The notes under the pieces were generated by a model. That model saw only the letters and a program-made list of their open reading frames with translations. It had not been told where the DNA came from and searched no databases. A stretch of DNA of 64,000 nt from Microbacterium sp. 1S1 (lineage in GTDB: Bacteria > Actinomycetota > Actinomycetes > Actinomycetales > Microbacteriaceae): the NCBI RefSeq assembly GCF_008271365.1, contig NZ_CP043430.1, positions 1,488,001 to 1,552,000 on the forward strand, read 5' to 3'. This document shows, in pieces, positions 32,870 to 42,045 of the stretch (positions within the stretch are counted from its first letter, which is position 1; each line of letters opens with the position of its first letter). The position numbers and the translations under genes are program-made.

Positions 32870-35800
32870 GTGCGGATCGACACGGAGGCGCAGCGGGTCA
32901 TCTGGAGCGCGAGCGACCTCAAGGCGGCAGCCGAGTGCGAGTTCGCCTGGTCCCGCGCGATCGACGCGAAGCTGGGGCGGGTCCCGGCGGTCGAGGAGCC
33001 GGAGGATGCGACGCTCCTCCGCGCTGCCCAGCTCGGGGACGTGCATGAGCAGAACGTGCTCGACCGGTACGTCCGCGAACTCGGCGAGGACCGTGTGCAC
33101 CGCATCGCCAAGGTCTCGTCGAGCGATTCCGACGCCCTGTCGGCCGCCGTCGACGAGACGCTGAGCGCTCTCCGGTCCGATGCGCTGGTCGTCTTCCAGG
33201 CGGCCTTCGCCACCGACGAGTTCGTCGGGTTCGCCGACTTCCTGCGCCGCGATGCCGACGGACGCTGGCGCGTGCAGGACTCCAAGCTCGCCCGCAAGGC
33301 CCGGGTGACGGCGCTCATGCAGCTCGCGGCATACGTCGACCAGCTCGACCGGCTCGGCATCCCGCGCGCCGACGAGGTCGACCTCATCCACGGCGACAAC
33401 AGCGTCAGCACGCACGCGGTCGACGATCTCCTTCCGCTCTTCCGCGTCCGTCGGGCGCGCCTCCGCGCTCTGATCGCCGACCGCGCCGTAGCCGACGGCG
33501 TCGCCGGCGCACCGCTGGCCTGGGGCGACGACCGCGGCGACCTGCGCGTCGTCGCCTGCGGGCGCTGCGCCACCTGCGAGGAGCAGGTGCTGGCCCACCG
33601 GGACCTCCTCATGGTGGCCCGCATGCGTCCCGTCCAGCGCGCGCGGCTCCGGGCCGCCGGGATCCTCACGATCGACGAGCTGGCCGCGGCGACGCGCGCT
33701 CCCGAGGGCATGAACGTCGACACGTTCGAGAACCTCCGCGCCCAGGCCCGTGTGCAGTTGCGCGCCGATTCCGAGGGCGCCCCGACGTACGACGTGCATT
33801 ACGCCGCAGCGATCCACACCCTCCCGGTTCCGAGTCACGGAGACATCTTCTTCGATTTCGAGGGTGATCCGCTGTACACCGAGCCTGCCCCCGACGGGGA
33901 GGCAGAGTGGGGACTCGACTACCTGTTCGGCTGGGTCGACAACGCCGACCAGTACACCGCGCTCTGGGCGCACTCGTTCGCGGAGGAGCGACGTGCGCTG
34001 GAGACCTTCCTCGACTTCGTGAAGGTGCGCCGCGCCGCGCACCCCGGCATGCACATCTACCACTACGCCCCCTATGAGACCTCGCACCTCGTCGCGATGG
34101 CCGCCCGCCACGGGGTGCGTGAGGGCGAGGTCGACCGCCTGCTCCGCGAGGGTGTCTTCGTCGACCTGTATCCACTGGTGCTGCGGACCGTGCGCGTGGG
34201 GTCCCGCTCCTACTCGATCAAGAAGCTCGAGCCCCTCTACATGGGGGCCGACGTCCGCACGAGCGATGTCCAGAAAGGCGACGACTCCATCGTGCAGTAC
34301 GTCGCGGCGCGGGAACTCGCGGCGGCGGGCGCGCAGGCCGAGGCCGAGGCCGTGTTCGCCGACCTCGCCGACTACAACCGCTACGACTGCGTCTCGACCA
34401 GGCGGCTCCGCAACTGGCTCATCGACATCGCCCGCGCCGAGGGCGTCGCGCCAGCGCCGCCGGACGACGCGGACGAGGTCATCTACGAACCGTCGCCGCG
34501 CTCGCTCGCCCTGCTCGCCGACGCGGAGCAGGCGGCCGAAGCGGGAGACGACGGGCTCGTGCACCGGATCGCGGCGGCGGCCATCGACTACTTCCCCCGC
34601 GAGGCGAAGAGCTTCTGGGTCTCGCACTTCCAGCGGCTGCGGGAGCCCGTCACGATGTGGGACGGCACGCGCGACGTGATCAAGGTCGATGTCACCCGCT
34701 CCCGCGTTCGACGAGACTGGAGCATCGGCGAAGGCCGCAGGGTGATGTCGCGGGAGCTGGAAATCCGGGGCGAGGTGTCCCCGGGCACGACCCTCGGTCC
34801 GGGCGCCCAGCCCTTCGCGCTCTACGACGTCCCCGCCCCGTTCGACACCGACGTCCCCTCTCGGGCGGTGCACGTGCCGCACGGGGTCACGGTCGTCGAG
34901 GTGCTGGACGACGGGTATCTCGTGGCCGAGTCCGCGGTGCAGGGGCAGACCTGGGACGAGCTCCCCGTCGCGCTGACCCCTGCTGCGCCGCCTCGCGTGG
35001 TGTCGCTGCAGCAGGCGATCGACGAGTGGGCGGACGCGGTGCACGCGGCCGCCCCGGACTTCCCCCACGACGCGGCCACCGACATCCTCCGCCGCCTGCC
35101 TCCGCGCACGGTGTCGGGGAATGTGCTTCCGGCCGCCGGCGACGATCCGATCGACGCGATCGTGCGGGGAGTCCTCGACCTCGACCGCAGCTACCTCGCG
35201 GTGCAGGGCCCTCCCGGCACAGGGAAGACCTACACGGGCTCGCAGGTGATCGCCCGTCTCGCCAACGAGCACGGCTTCCGGATCGGCGTGGTCGCGCAGT
35301 CCCACGCGATCATCGAGACGCTGCTGGAGCGCGTCGTCGCCGACGGAGTCGCCCCGGCACAGGTGGCGAAGTGCCCCAAGGACGCCAGCGCCGACGCCGG
35401 CTACACGGTGATCCCGAAGACCGGCATGGCCGCCTTCCTCGCCGAGCACGAGAACGAGGGTGCCGTCGTAGGCGGCACCGCATGGGACTTCAGCAACACG
35501 CAGCGGGTGGCCCGCGGGGAGCTCGACCTCCTGGTGATCGACGAGGCGGGGCAGTTCTCGCTCGCCTCCACGATCGCGGTCGCCGCCGGTGCGCAACGGC
35601 TGCTGCTCCTCGGCGATCCGCAGCAGTTGCCGCAGGTGAGCCAGGGCGCGCATCCCGAGCCCGTCGATACGTCGGCGCTGGGCTGGGTCATGGACGGCGA
35701 CCCCGTCGTGCGACCGGAGTACGGCTACTTCCTCGCCCGCTCCTGGCGGATGCACCCCTTCGTGGCTGCCCCGGTGTCGAAGCTCGCCTATGCGGGAAAG

Positions 35801-36352
35801 CTCGCCTCCGCTCCCGGTACCGAGCGGCGCGCGGTCGAGGGCGTCGACCCGGGTCTGCACGTGGTGCCGCTGCGGCACCGCGGCAATGCGACGCAGTCGC
35901 CCGAGGAGGCGGCAGAGGTCGTGCGCATCGTGCGCGACCTCGTCGGCCGTGCCTTCCACGACAACGATCCGGCCGGCACGGTGCGGCCGCTGACGCCGGA
36001 GGACATCATCGTCGTGGCGCCGTACAACGCCCAGCGGCAGCTCATTAACGATGCGCTCGCCGCGGCGGGATTCGGAGGCGTCCCTGTGGGCACCGTCGAC
36101 AACTTCCAGGGCAAGGAGGCGGTCGTCTCGATCACGTCGCTCGCCGCGTCCAGTGGCCGCGACGCGCCACGCGGGCCGGAGTTCCTGCTGCTGCAGAACC
36201 GCCTCAACGTCGCGATCTCGCGCGCGCAGGTCGTGGCCTACCTCGTCCATTCGCCGGCTTTGCTCGACGACCTGCCGTACACGCCGGAAGGCGTAGCGCG
36301 ACTCAGCGCGTTCGCTCGGCTGGTGGGCGCCGCCGAAGAGGGGGAGTCATGA
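32870..36352 (+). CDS. TM0106-family RecB-like nuclease fused to a Dna2-type helicase
   Basis: An 1160-residue protein. The N-terminal half has a RecB-like/TM0106 nuclease region (AFATDEFVGFADFLRR, VQDSKLARK) and a cysteine cluster CGRCATCEEQ. An RNase H-like segment follows with FFDFEGDPLY (about 325). The C-terminal superfamily 1 helicase has Walker A GPPGTGKT (about 780), Walker B VIDEAGQFS (about 888), a Q/D-rich LLLLGDPQQLPQ, and motifs V-VI VDNFQGKEA and NRLNVAISRA. The start is GTG 32870 with a GGGAG site. It is probably a DNA repair or processing enzyme. It overlaps the following GNAT gene by 4 bp. Confidence 0.9.
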   Translation: MRIDTEAQRVIWSASDLKAAAECEFAWSRAIDAKLGRVPAVEEPEDATLLRAAQLGDVHEQNVLDRYVRELGEDRVHRIAKVSSSDSDALSAAVDETLSALRSDALVVFQAAFATDEFVGFADFLRRDADGRWRVQDSKLARKARVTALMQLAAYVDQLDRLGIPRADEVDLIHGDNSVSTHAVDDLLPLFRVRRARLRALIADRAVADGVAGAPLAWGDDRGDLRVVACGRCATCEEQVLAHRDLLMVARMRPVQRARLRAAGILTIDELAAATRAPEGMNVDTFENLRAQARVQLRADSEGAPTYDVHYAAAIHTLPVPSHGDIFFDFEGDPLYTEPAPDGEAEWGLDYLFGWVDNADQYTALWAHSFAEERRALETFLDFVKVRRAAHPGMHIYHYAPYETSHLVAMAARHGVREGEVDRLLREGVFVDLYPLVLRTVRVGSRSYSIKKLEPLYMGADVRTSDVQKGDDSIVQYVAARELAAAGAQAEAEAVFADLADYNRYDCVSTRRLRNWLIDIARAEGVAPAPPDDADEVIYEPSPRSLALLADAEQAAEAGDDGLVHRIAAAAIDYFPREAKSFWVSHFQRLREPVTMWDGTRDVIKVDVTRSRVRRDWSIGEGRRVMSRELEIRGEVSPGTTLGPGAQPFALYDVPAPFDTDVPSRAVHVPHGVTVVEVLDDGYLVAESAVQGQTWDELPVALTPAAPPRVVSLQQAIDEWADAVHAAAPDFPHDAATDILRRLPPRTVSGNVLPAAGDDPIDAIVRGVLDLDRSYLAVQGPPGTGKTYTGSQVIARLANEHGFRIGVVAQSHAIIETLLERVVADGVAPAQVAKCPKDASADAGYTVIPKTGMAAFLAEHENEGAVVGGTAWDFSNTQRVARGELDLLVIDEAGQFSLASTIAVAAGAQRLLLLGDPQQLPQVSQGAHPEPVDTSALGWVMDGDPVVRPEYGYFLARSWRMHPFVAAPVSKLAYAGKLASAPGTERRAVEGVDPGLHVVPLRHRGNATQSPEEAAEVVRIVRDLVGRAFHDNDPAGTVRPLTPEDIIVVAPYNAQRQLINDALAAAGFGGVPVGTVDNFQGKEAVVSITSLAASSGRDAPRGPEFLLLQNRLNVAISRAQVVAYLVHSPALLDDLPYTPEGVARLSAFARLVGAAEEGES

Positions 36353-37155
36353 TGGCCGCATCCGCGCAGACGGCATCCGGCGACGGCATGCCGACGAACG
36401 AGGAGGTCCTCCGCGCCGCCGCGGCGTGGGCCTGGTTCCCGCGGGGGAGCGAGCATCTCCGCGACGACCTGCTCCTCGTCCGCTACCCCGGGCGGTTCGG
36501 CGGCGGAGTCCGTGGCTCACAGGTCACGTCGGCCCGCCCCGCCGCCGAGGTCGTGGACCGCGCGCTGGAGCGCGTCAGGGCCTGGGGGGAGACCGTGTTC
36601 ACGTTCTGGACGAACCCCGCCGACACCCCGGACCTCGAGGACGAGCTCTCCCGCCGCGGGGCCGTGCACTTCGACACCGTCACCGTGTTCGCGCGCCCGA
36701 CCGTCGGACGCGACATCGCGGTGCCGTCCGGTGTCTCCGCGGAGGTCGTGCGCACCAGGGACCAACTTCGCGAGGTCGACGCGATCAACGTCCCGGTCTG
36801 GGAGCAGCAGCCGCTCGACGAAGACGGCTTGCGCGCCGAGTTCGCCGACCTGACCGCGGCCCTGGACGCCGGCGAGGGCTTTCGTGTGCTCGGCCGCGTG
36901 GATGGTCGCGCGGTGAGCACCGGCGGGTGCACCATCGTCGACGGGTTCACGCGACTGTGGGGGGCGGCGACGCTCGAAGCCGACCGCGGTCGCGGCGTCT
37001 ACCGTGCCGTGCTCGCCGAACGCCTGCGGGAGAGCGCCGCGCGTGGTGCACGGACGGCGCTCGTGAAGGGGCGCGTCTCGACCTCGGCCCCGATTCTCGC
37101 CCGGGTCGGGTTCACCCGCTATGGCGAGGAACGCGGCTACCGGTTGACTCTCTGA
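36349..37155 (+). CDS. GNAT-family N-acetyltransferase
   Basis: A 268-residue acetyltransferase-like protein. The C-terminal GNAT core spans about 125-265: VDGRAVSTGGCTIVDGFTRLWGA, EADRGRGVYRAVLAERLRESA (the acetyl-CoA loop, R-G-R-G-V), and the final VGFTRYGEERGYRL. The N-terminal 120 residues form a second, degenerate GNAT-like fold. It is translationally coupled to the nuclease-helicase gene upstream, but no functional link is known. Confidence 0.85.
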   Translation: MMAASAQTASGDGMPTNEEVLRAAAAWAWFPRGSEHLRDDLLLVRYPGRFGGGVRGSQVTSARPAAEVVDRALERVRAWGETVFTFWTNPADTPDLEDELSRRGAVHFDTVTVFARPTVGRDIAVPSGVSAEVVRTRDQLREVDAINVPVWEQQPLDEDGLRAEFADLTAALDAGEGFRVLGRVDGRAVSTGGCTIVDGFTRLWGAATLEADRGRGVYRAVLAERLRESAARGARTALVKGRVSTSAPILARVGFTRYGEERGYRLTL

Positions 37156-37202
37156 CGAGGGGATGCGGTCCTGGGACGAGCTCCCCGACCGGGTCGCCGT
37201 GC

Positions 37203-37835
37203 TCAGACGGTGCCGTAGAGGCGGTCGCCCGCATCTCCGAGGCCGGGCACGATGTAGCCCTTCTCGTCGAGACGCTCGTCGAGAGCGCCCAGCACGAGCG
37301 TCACGTCGCGGTCGCCCGCCATCGCCTCGATCGCCGCCACACCCTCCGGGGTGCCCAGCAGGCAGATCGCCGTGACGTCCTTCGCTCCGCGGTCGAAGAG
37401 GAACTGGATGGCAGCGGCCAGGGAACCACCCGTCGCGAGCATCGGGTCGATCGCGAAGCACTGGCGGTCGGAGAGGTCGTCCGGCAGGCGCTCGGCGTAC
37501 GTGGTGGGTTCGAAGGTCTCCTCGTCGCGGACCATGCCGAGGAAGCCGACCTCGGCCGTGGGGAGCAGCTTGACGAGACCCTCGAGCATCCCGAGGCCCG
37601 CGCGCAGGATCGGGACGACGATGGGGCGAGGCTCGGAGATCTTCACACCGGTGGTCGTGGTGACCGGGGTCGTGATCTCGATCGGCGTGACCTTCACGTT
37701 CCGGGTCGCCTCGTACGCGAGGAGCGTCACGAGTTCCTCCGTCAGCTGCCGGAAGACAGGCGACGGGGTGCGCGCGTCGCGCAGCACCGAGAGCTTGTGG
37801 GTGATGAGGGGGTGGTCGGCGACGTGAACACGCAT
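37203..37835 (-). CDS. upp: Uracil phosphoribosyltransferase
   Basis: A 210-residue enzyme converting uracil and PRPP to UMP. It begins [20 protein letters not shown], as do all bacterial Upp proteins. It has the PRPP-binding [17 protein letters not shown] and the uracil-binding tail [16 protein letters not shown]. It is convergent with the GNAT gene and divergent from tadA. It is a pyrimidine salvage enzyme. No uracil permease is adjacent. Confidence 0.97.
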   Translation of the reverse strand: MRVHVADHPLITHKLSVLRDARTPSPVFRQLTEELVTLLAYEATRNVKVTPIEITTPVTTTTGVKISEPRPIVVPILRAGLGMLEGLVKLLPTAEVGFLGMVRDEETFEPTTYAERLPDDLSDRQCFAIDPMLATGGSLAAAIQFLFDRGAKDVTAICLLGTPEGVAAIEAMAGDRDVTLVLGALDERLDEKGYIVPGLGDAGDRLYGTV

Positions 37836-37916
37836 GGATACAGGCTAATGCGCCCCGCGTCCGCGCACGACATCGGCCACCGTCGCGGTCGCCCCGCGCT
37901 GCCGTAGGCTCGGGGC

Positions 37917-38372
37917 ATGACCGCTGCCGACAGCCTCGCGATGGAGCGCGCACTCGCGCTCGCCGCCGAGGCCGCGGATGCCGCGGAGATCCCCGTCGGG
38001 GCGGTCGTCCTCGATGCGGACGGCCGTGTCCTGGCGGAAGGGCGGAACACCCGGGAGGCCACGCACGATCCGACCGGCCATGCCGAGATCGAGGCGATCC
38101 GTGCCGCAGCGGCCATCCATGGATCCTGGAACCTCGACGGCTGCACCCTCGTCGTCACCTTGGAGCCGTGTGTCATGTGCGCGGGCGCGATCCTGCAGGC
38201 GCGCATCGGTCGCGTGGTCTTCGGGGCGTGGGACGACAAGGCCGGCGCGGCAGGGTCGATGTACGACGTGCTGCGCGACCGTCGCCTGCCCTACCGCGCC
38301 GAGGTCGTCGGCGGCGTGCGAGAAGCGGACGCGGTCGCCCTGCTGCGCGGCTTCTTCGAGGAGCGTCGCTGA
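37917..38372 (+). CDS. tadA: tRNA-specific adenosine(34) deaminase
   Basis: A 151-residue zinc-dependent deaminase that converts A34 to inosine in tRNA-Arg(ACG). The zinc site is His55-Ala-Glu57 with Cys85 and Cys88 in LEPCVMCAGA. The phrase VFGAWDDKAGAAGSMYDVLRD is typical of TadA. The start is ATG 37917. It is divergent from upp across about 80 bases. It is essential in most bacteria. Confidence 0.95.
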   Translation: MTAADSLAMERALALAAEAADAAEIPVGAVVLDADGRVLAEGRNTREATHDPTGHAEIEAIRAAAAIHGSWNLDGCTLVVTLEPCVMCAGAILQARIGRVVFGAWDDKAGAAGSMYDVLRDRRLPYRAEVVGGVREADAVALLRGFFEERR

Positions 38373-38376
38373 CCGG

Positions 38377-39348
38377 TCAGTCCGATGACTTGAGGACGAA
38401 GACGTCCGTCGAGGGCTCCGGGTCGATCGCAGGCCGGTAGACGTCCGGTTCGATGTACACGACCCGGGCGACCGGCACGGCAGTGCGGATACGCTCTTCG
38501 ATCTCGTCGATGTCATCGGCGACCTCGCGCAGCGGCTTGTCGGCGCGCAGGGCGATCTTCGCCGCGACCATCAGCTCGTCCGGCCCGAGGTAGAGGGTCT
38601 TCATGTGGATGATCTTCTCGATCTCCGGCCCGTCGTTGATCGCGTCCACGATCCGGTCGTAGTCGGCGGGGGTCGCTCCCTCCCCGACGAGCAGGCTCTT
38701 GGTCTCGATGCCCAGAACGATCGCGATGAGCACGAGCAGCGCCCCGATCATGACGGTCCCCAGGGCGTCGAAGACCGGGTTGCCCGTGAGCAGCGTGAGA
38801 CCGACACCGAGAAGTGCGAAGGTGAGGCCGGTGAGGGCCCCGACATCCTCGAGGAGGACGACCGGCAGCTCCGGCGCCTTGGACCGCCGCACGAACGAGA
38901 ACCAGGACTGCCCCTTCTCACGAAGGACGTTGCTCTCGCGCACCGCGGTGCGGAGGGAGAACGACTCCAGGCCGATCGCGATGAGGAGCACCACGAGCGG
39001 CAGCCACCACCAGGTCTGGTCGATCTCGTGCGGGTGGGTGAGCTTCTCCACGCCCTCGTAGATCGCGAAGAGGCCGCCGACGGAGAAGAGGATGATCGAC
39101 ACGACGAAGGCGTAGACGTACCGTTCGCGACCGTAGCCGAACGGGTGGGCACGATCCGCGTGACGCTTCGCCTTGCGCCCACCGCGCATGAGCAGCAGCT
39201 GGTTGCCCGAGTCGGCGACGGAGTGGATGGCCTCGGCGAGCATCGATGCCGACCCGGAGAGGGCCCACGCGAGGAACTTCGCGAGGGCGATGCCCAGGTT
39301 CGCCAGGAACGCCGCGACGATGGCCTTGCTGCCTCCGGATGCACTCAT
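38377..39348 (-). CDS. Cation diffusion facilitator (CDF) family metal transporter
   Basis: A 323-residue transporter with about six membrane segments. Metal-site residues lie in AIHSVADSGNQLLLMRGG (His and Asp on helix 2), and the conserved HPFGYGRERYVYAF follows. A C-terminal cytoplasmic domain (about 225-310) carries further acidic residues. CDF proteins export Zn2+, Fe2+, Mn2+, Co2+ or Cd2+; the ion cannot be told. It resembles the actinobacterial branch with an extended loop (SWFSFVRRSKAPELPVVLLED). It is convergent with tadA. Confidence 0.92.
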   Translation of the reverse strand: MSASGGSKAIVAAFLANLGIALAKFLAWALSGSASMLAEAIHSVADSGNQLLLMRGGRKAKRHADRAHPFGYGRERYVYAFVVSIILFSVGGLFAIYEGVEKLTHPHEIDQTWWWLPLVVLLIAIGLESFSLRTAVRESNVLREKGQSWFSFVRRSKAPELPVVLLEDVGALTGLTFALLGVGLTLLTGNPVFDALGTVMIGALLVLIAIVLGIETKSLLVGEGATPADYDRIVDAINDGPEIEKIIHMKTLYLGPDELMVAAKIALRADKPLREVADDIDEIEERIRTAVPVARVVYIEPDVYRPAIDPEPSTDVFVLKSSD

Positions 39349-39407
39349 GCGACGAGTCTAGGACGGGAGTCCGGACGGCACAGGAGCGCCCGCCGTAGGA
39401 TGACGAC

Positions 39408-40247
39408 ATGGCTGACTCGCTCCCCTCCCTCGCGTTCCTCGGTGCCGGTTCGATGGGGGGAGCGATCCTCCGTGGCGTGCTCGCCTCGGGTGTCCCGGTG
39501 GACGGCGGGATCACGGCGACGAACCGCACGCCGGAGAAGGCGGAGGCGTTCGCCGGGATCGAGGGCGTCACGAGCATCGCGCTGTCCGAGCGGCCGGAGG
39601 GCAACGCCGACGCGGTGGCGGACGCGAGGGTCGTCCTGGTCGGGGTGAAGCCGGCGATGGTCCCCGACCTCCTCCGCGAGATCGCGCCGCACCTCAGCCC
39701 GGAGACCGTCGTGGTGAGCCTGGCCGCGGGGGTCACGCTGCAGACCTTCGCGGATGTGCTCGGCCCGGAGGCCGGGGTCATCCGCTCCATGCCGAACACC
39801 CCGTCGACGATTCGCAAGGGTGTCACCGGTCTCGCAGCCGGGGCGGCGGCGACCGCCGACGACCTCGCGCTCGTTCGGCGTCTGTTCGAGACGGTGGGAG
39901 CCGTGGTGGAGGTCCCCGAGTCGCAGATCGATGCGCTCTCGACGATCTCGGGCTCCGGTCCCGCCTACGTCTTCCTCCTCATCGAGCAGTTCACCGCGGC
40001 CGCGCGCGAGATGGGCTTCGCCGACGCGGACGCCCGGCTGCTGGCCGAGCAGACCTTCATCGGCGCGACCGCACTGCTGGACTCCACGGGGGAGGATCCC
40101 GCCGAGCTGCGCCGCCGGGTGACGAGCCCGAAGGGGACCACGGAGCGCGCCGTCGCCGTGCTGCAGGAGGCTCACCTGTCGGACACGTTCGCCGCTGCGG
40201 CCGCCGCCGCCCTTGCCCGCGCGAACGAGCTCGCCGCAGGCGCCTGA
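39408..40247 (+). CDS. proC: Pyrroline-5-carboxylate reductase
   Basis: A 279-residue NAD(P)H-dependent enzyme for the last step of proline synthesis. It has an N-terminal Rossmann motif FLGAGSMGGAILRGV, GVKPAMVPDLL, and IRSMPNTPSTIRKGVTGL. The signature at the C-terminal domain is SGSGPAYVFLLIEQFTAAA, then VTSPKGTTERAVAVL. In mycobacteria proC sits beside a BldC-like gene and the bS22 gene. Here that pair is about 9 kb downstream (49487-49891), so the linkage is broken. Confidence 0.96.
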   Translation: MADSLPSLAFLGAGSMGGAILRGVLASGVPVDGGITATNRTPEKAEAFAGIEGVTSIALSERPEGNADAVADARVVLVGVKPAMVPDLLREIAPHLSPETVVVSLAAGVTLQTFADVLGPEAGVIRSMPNTPSTIRKGVTGLAAGAAATADDLALVRRLFETVGAVVEVPESQIDALSTISGSGPAYVFLLIEQFTAAAREMGFADADARLLAEQTFIGATALLDSTGEDPAELRRRVTSPKGTTERAVAVLQEAHLSDTFAAAAAAALARANELAAGA

Positions 40248-40284
40248 TCCCGCACGCACCTCCCGCGGCCCCCGCCCCACGAGA

Positions 40285-40440
40285 ACAGGCGGCCACGCGA
40301 GTTCAGGCAGCCAGCACCCCTGGAGCCTGAACTCCCGCGAGTGCCTGCTGCGGCGAGGGGGCGGGGGAGCAGGCGTTCACGCGAGTTCAGGCAGCCAGTG
40401 CTCCTGGAGCCTGAACTCGCGCGAGAGCCTGTTGCGGCGA
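40285..40440. repeat. Tandem 84-bp palindromic repeat (two units)
   Basis: Two copies 84 bases apart. Each has CGCGAGTTCAGGC (40296-40308; 40380-40392) facing its inverted copy (40325-40339 with one bulge; 40409-40421 perfect). Each is enclosed by an outer CAGGC/GCCTG pair (40286-40290/40343-40347; 40370-40374/40427-40431). Together they fill the 205-base gap between convergent proC and an ABC permease gene. They may act as bidirectional terminators or as REP-like mobile repeats. Confidence 0.8.
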
Positions 40441-40452
40441 GAGCGCCGGAGG

Positions 40453-42045
40453 CTAGGCGTCGCTGGCGACCTCGGTGAGCACCTCCGGCCAGCGCCGCTG
40501 CAGTGTTCGGCCCCCGAGGATCGTGCCGCCCCACAGGGCAGCACCCCCGAGGACGACGGCGGCCGCGAGGCTCGCCCAGCCGAGCGGCGGGATCCACATC
40601 GACGCGATCGCGAAGCCGAGCGCGGGGCCCCCGAGCAGCAGGGTGATCGGCGACATGATGAGCATCGCGAGGAAGGACTGCGCGCCGCCGGAGGAGCCAC
40701 GCCCGAACGGGTTGGCCTCGGGCGCCGGAGCTCGTCCTGGCAGGAACGCACCCACCCAGGAGCCTGCCCCTGCCGACACGGCCATGAGTCCCAGAGCGGC
40801 GCCGAGGCTGCCCGGCAGCAGGTCAGGTCGTCCCGCCAGCAGGCAGGTCGCGACGCAGAGGACGACCGTGATGGGGACGCCGATCATTGCGAACCCGAGC
40901 AGCCGTCCGGCGCGGTCGGCCGTGCCGCTCACGCCCGTGAGGATGTGCAGCGCGACGGCGTCGTTGTCGTAGGCGATCGCCATCTGCACGATGCTGCCGG
41001 TGAGGAGGGCGTTGATCGCCGGGATGAGCGTGATCGCGGGCGCGAAGCCGGTGGCGTCCTGCTGCAGCCCGTTCATGAGAGCGAGTCCGAGGAAGATGGC
41101 CGGCAGCAGCAGGAGCATCACGATGTTGACGACCTGGCGGGGATCGCGGCGGAAGTAGCGGAGCGTCCGTCCCGCGATGGCGCCGACGGGACCGGCGGGG
41201 AGCACGCGGTCGAGCAAGCCCCGCGCACGCACGCGTCCGCCGCCGCTCGACTGCAGCGGCGCGACCAGGCGTGCGTCGAGCATGCCGCGGGCGGCGAACC
41301 AGAAGACTCCGAGCGTGGCCACGGCGACGAGCAGCCGCAGCACGGCGGCGGGTACGTCGCCCTGCGCCACGGCGGCCGGGACGCCGAACACCGCGGCGAC
41401 CGGGGTCCACGCGGCGATCTCGGCGACCGTGGTGAACGCGCCGCCGACATCTCGCACGGTCGAGAGTGCCTGCAACCCGATGTTGAGGAGGAGACCGGAG
41501 GAGGCCAGCAACACGACGCCGAGCGTGAGGACGAGGTCGCGCGTGCGCCGACGGGCGAGCCACCCCGCGAGAAGCCCGCTGACGACGCGGGCGCCGAGCA
41601 CGCACGTGGCGAGGGCCACCGGTGCCATGACCACGGCGACGAGGAGGGCCGGAACGCTGACCGACCAGCCCACGAGCATCAGCAGCAGGGCCAGCGCGGT
41701 GCCGACACCGCCGATCGTCGTCATGCCGGCGACGACCAGCCCCGGAAGCAGGGTGCGTGCGGTCACCGGGAGCAGGGCGAAGCGCTCGGGGGCCAGGGAG
41801 TCGTCGGCGCTGACGAGGATCGAGCCGACCCACCAGCCGAGCACGAGGATGGCGCCGGTGAGCACCATCGCGGTCACGGCGGCATCGGGGGCGCCCACGC
41901 GCAGGGCGATCAGTCCGACGGTCAGCAGGCCGAGCATTCCCAGCGCGATCAGCCCCACGATCGCGAGGGTCACGATCATCCAGGGGTTACGGGACAGCTG
42001 GTGTCCGAGCTGCCGCAGCCGCAGGCCTACGAGGAGCGCAACCAC
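40453..42045 (-). CDS. ABC-2-type exporter permease (large, multi-helix)
   Basis: A 530-residue membrane protein with at least ten hydrophobic segments and a few basic loops. No soluble domain is visible. GTG 42045 is preferred because GGAG lies eight bases ahead. It overlaps the ATPase stop by 19 bp; the longer frame upstream is a shadow of the ATPase gene. It is the likely membrane partner of the ATPase encoded just before it. The substrate is unknown. The two-gene layout is common for actinobacterial export systems with a 500-residue permease. Confidence 0.85.
   Translation of the reverse strand: MVALLVGLRLRQLGHQLSRNPWMIVTLAIVGLIALGMLGLLTVGLIALRVGAPDAAVTAMVLTGAILVLGWWVGSILVSADDSLAPERFALLPVTARTLLPGLVVAGMTTIGGVGTALALLLMLVGWSVSVPALLVAVVMAPVALATCVLGARVVSGLLAGWLARRRTRDLVLTLGVVLLASSGLLLNIGLQALSTVRDVGGAFTTVAEIAAWTPVAAVFGVPAAVAQGDVPAAVLRLLVAVATLGVFWFAARGMLDARLVAPLQSSGGGRVRARGLLDRVLPAGPVGAIAGRTLRYFRRDPRQVVNIVMLLLLPAIFLGLALMNGLQQDATGFAPAITLIPAINALLTGSIVQMAIAYDNDAVALHILTGVSGTADRAGRLLGFAMIGVPITVVLCVATCLLAGRPDLLPGSLGAALGLMAVSAGAGSWVGAFLPGRAPAPEANPFGRGSSGGAQSFLAMLIMSPITLLLGGPALGFAIASMWIPPLGWASLAAAVVLGGAALWGGTILGGRTLQRRWPEVLTEVASDA

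Noticed and set aside
32744..36250. 1168-codon minus-strand frame opposite the nuclease-helicase
   Set aside because: The translation is Arg/Glu/His/Val-rich with no motifs, as expected from the complement of a high-GC gene.
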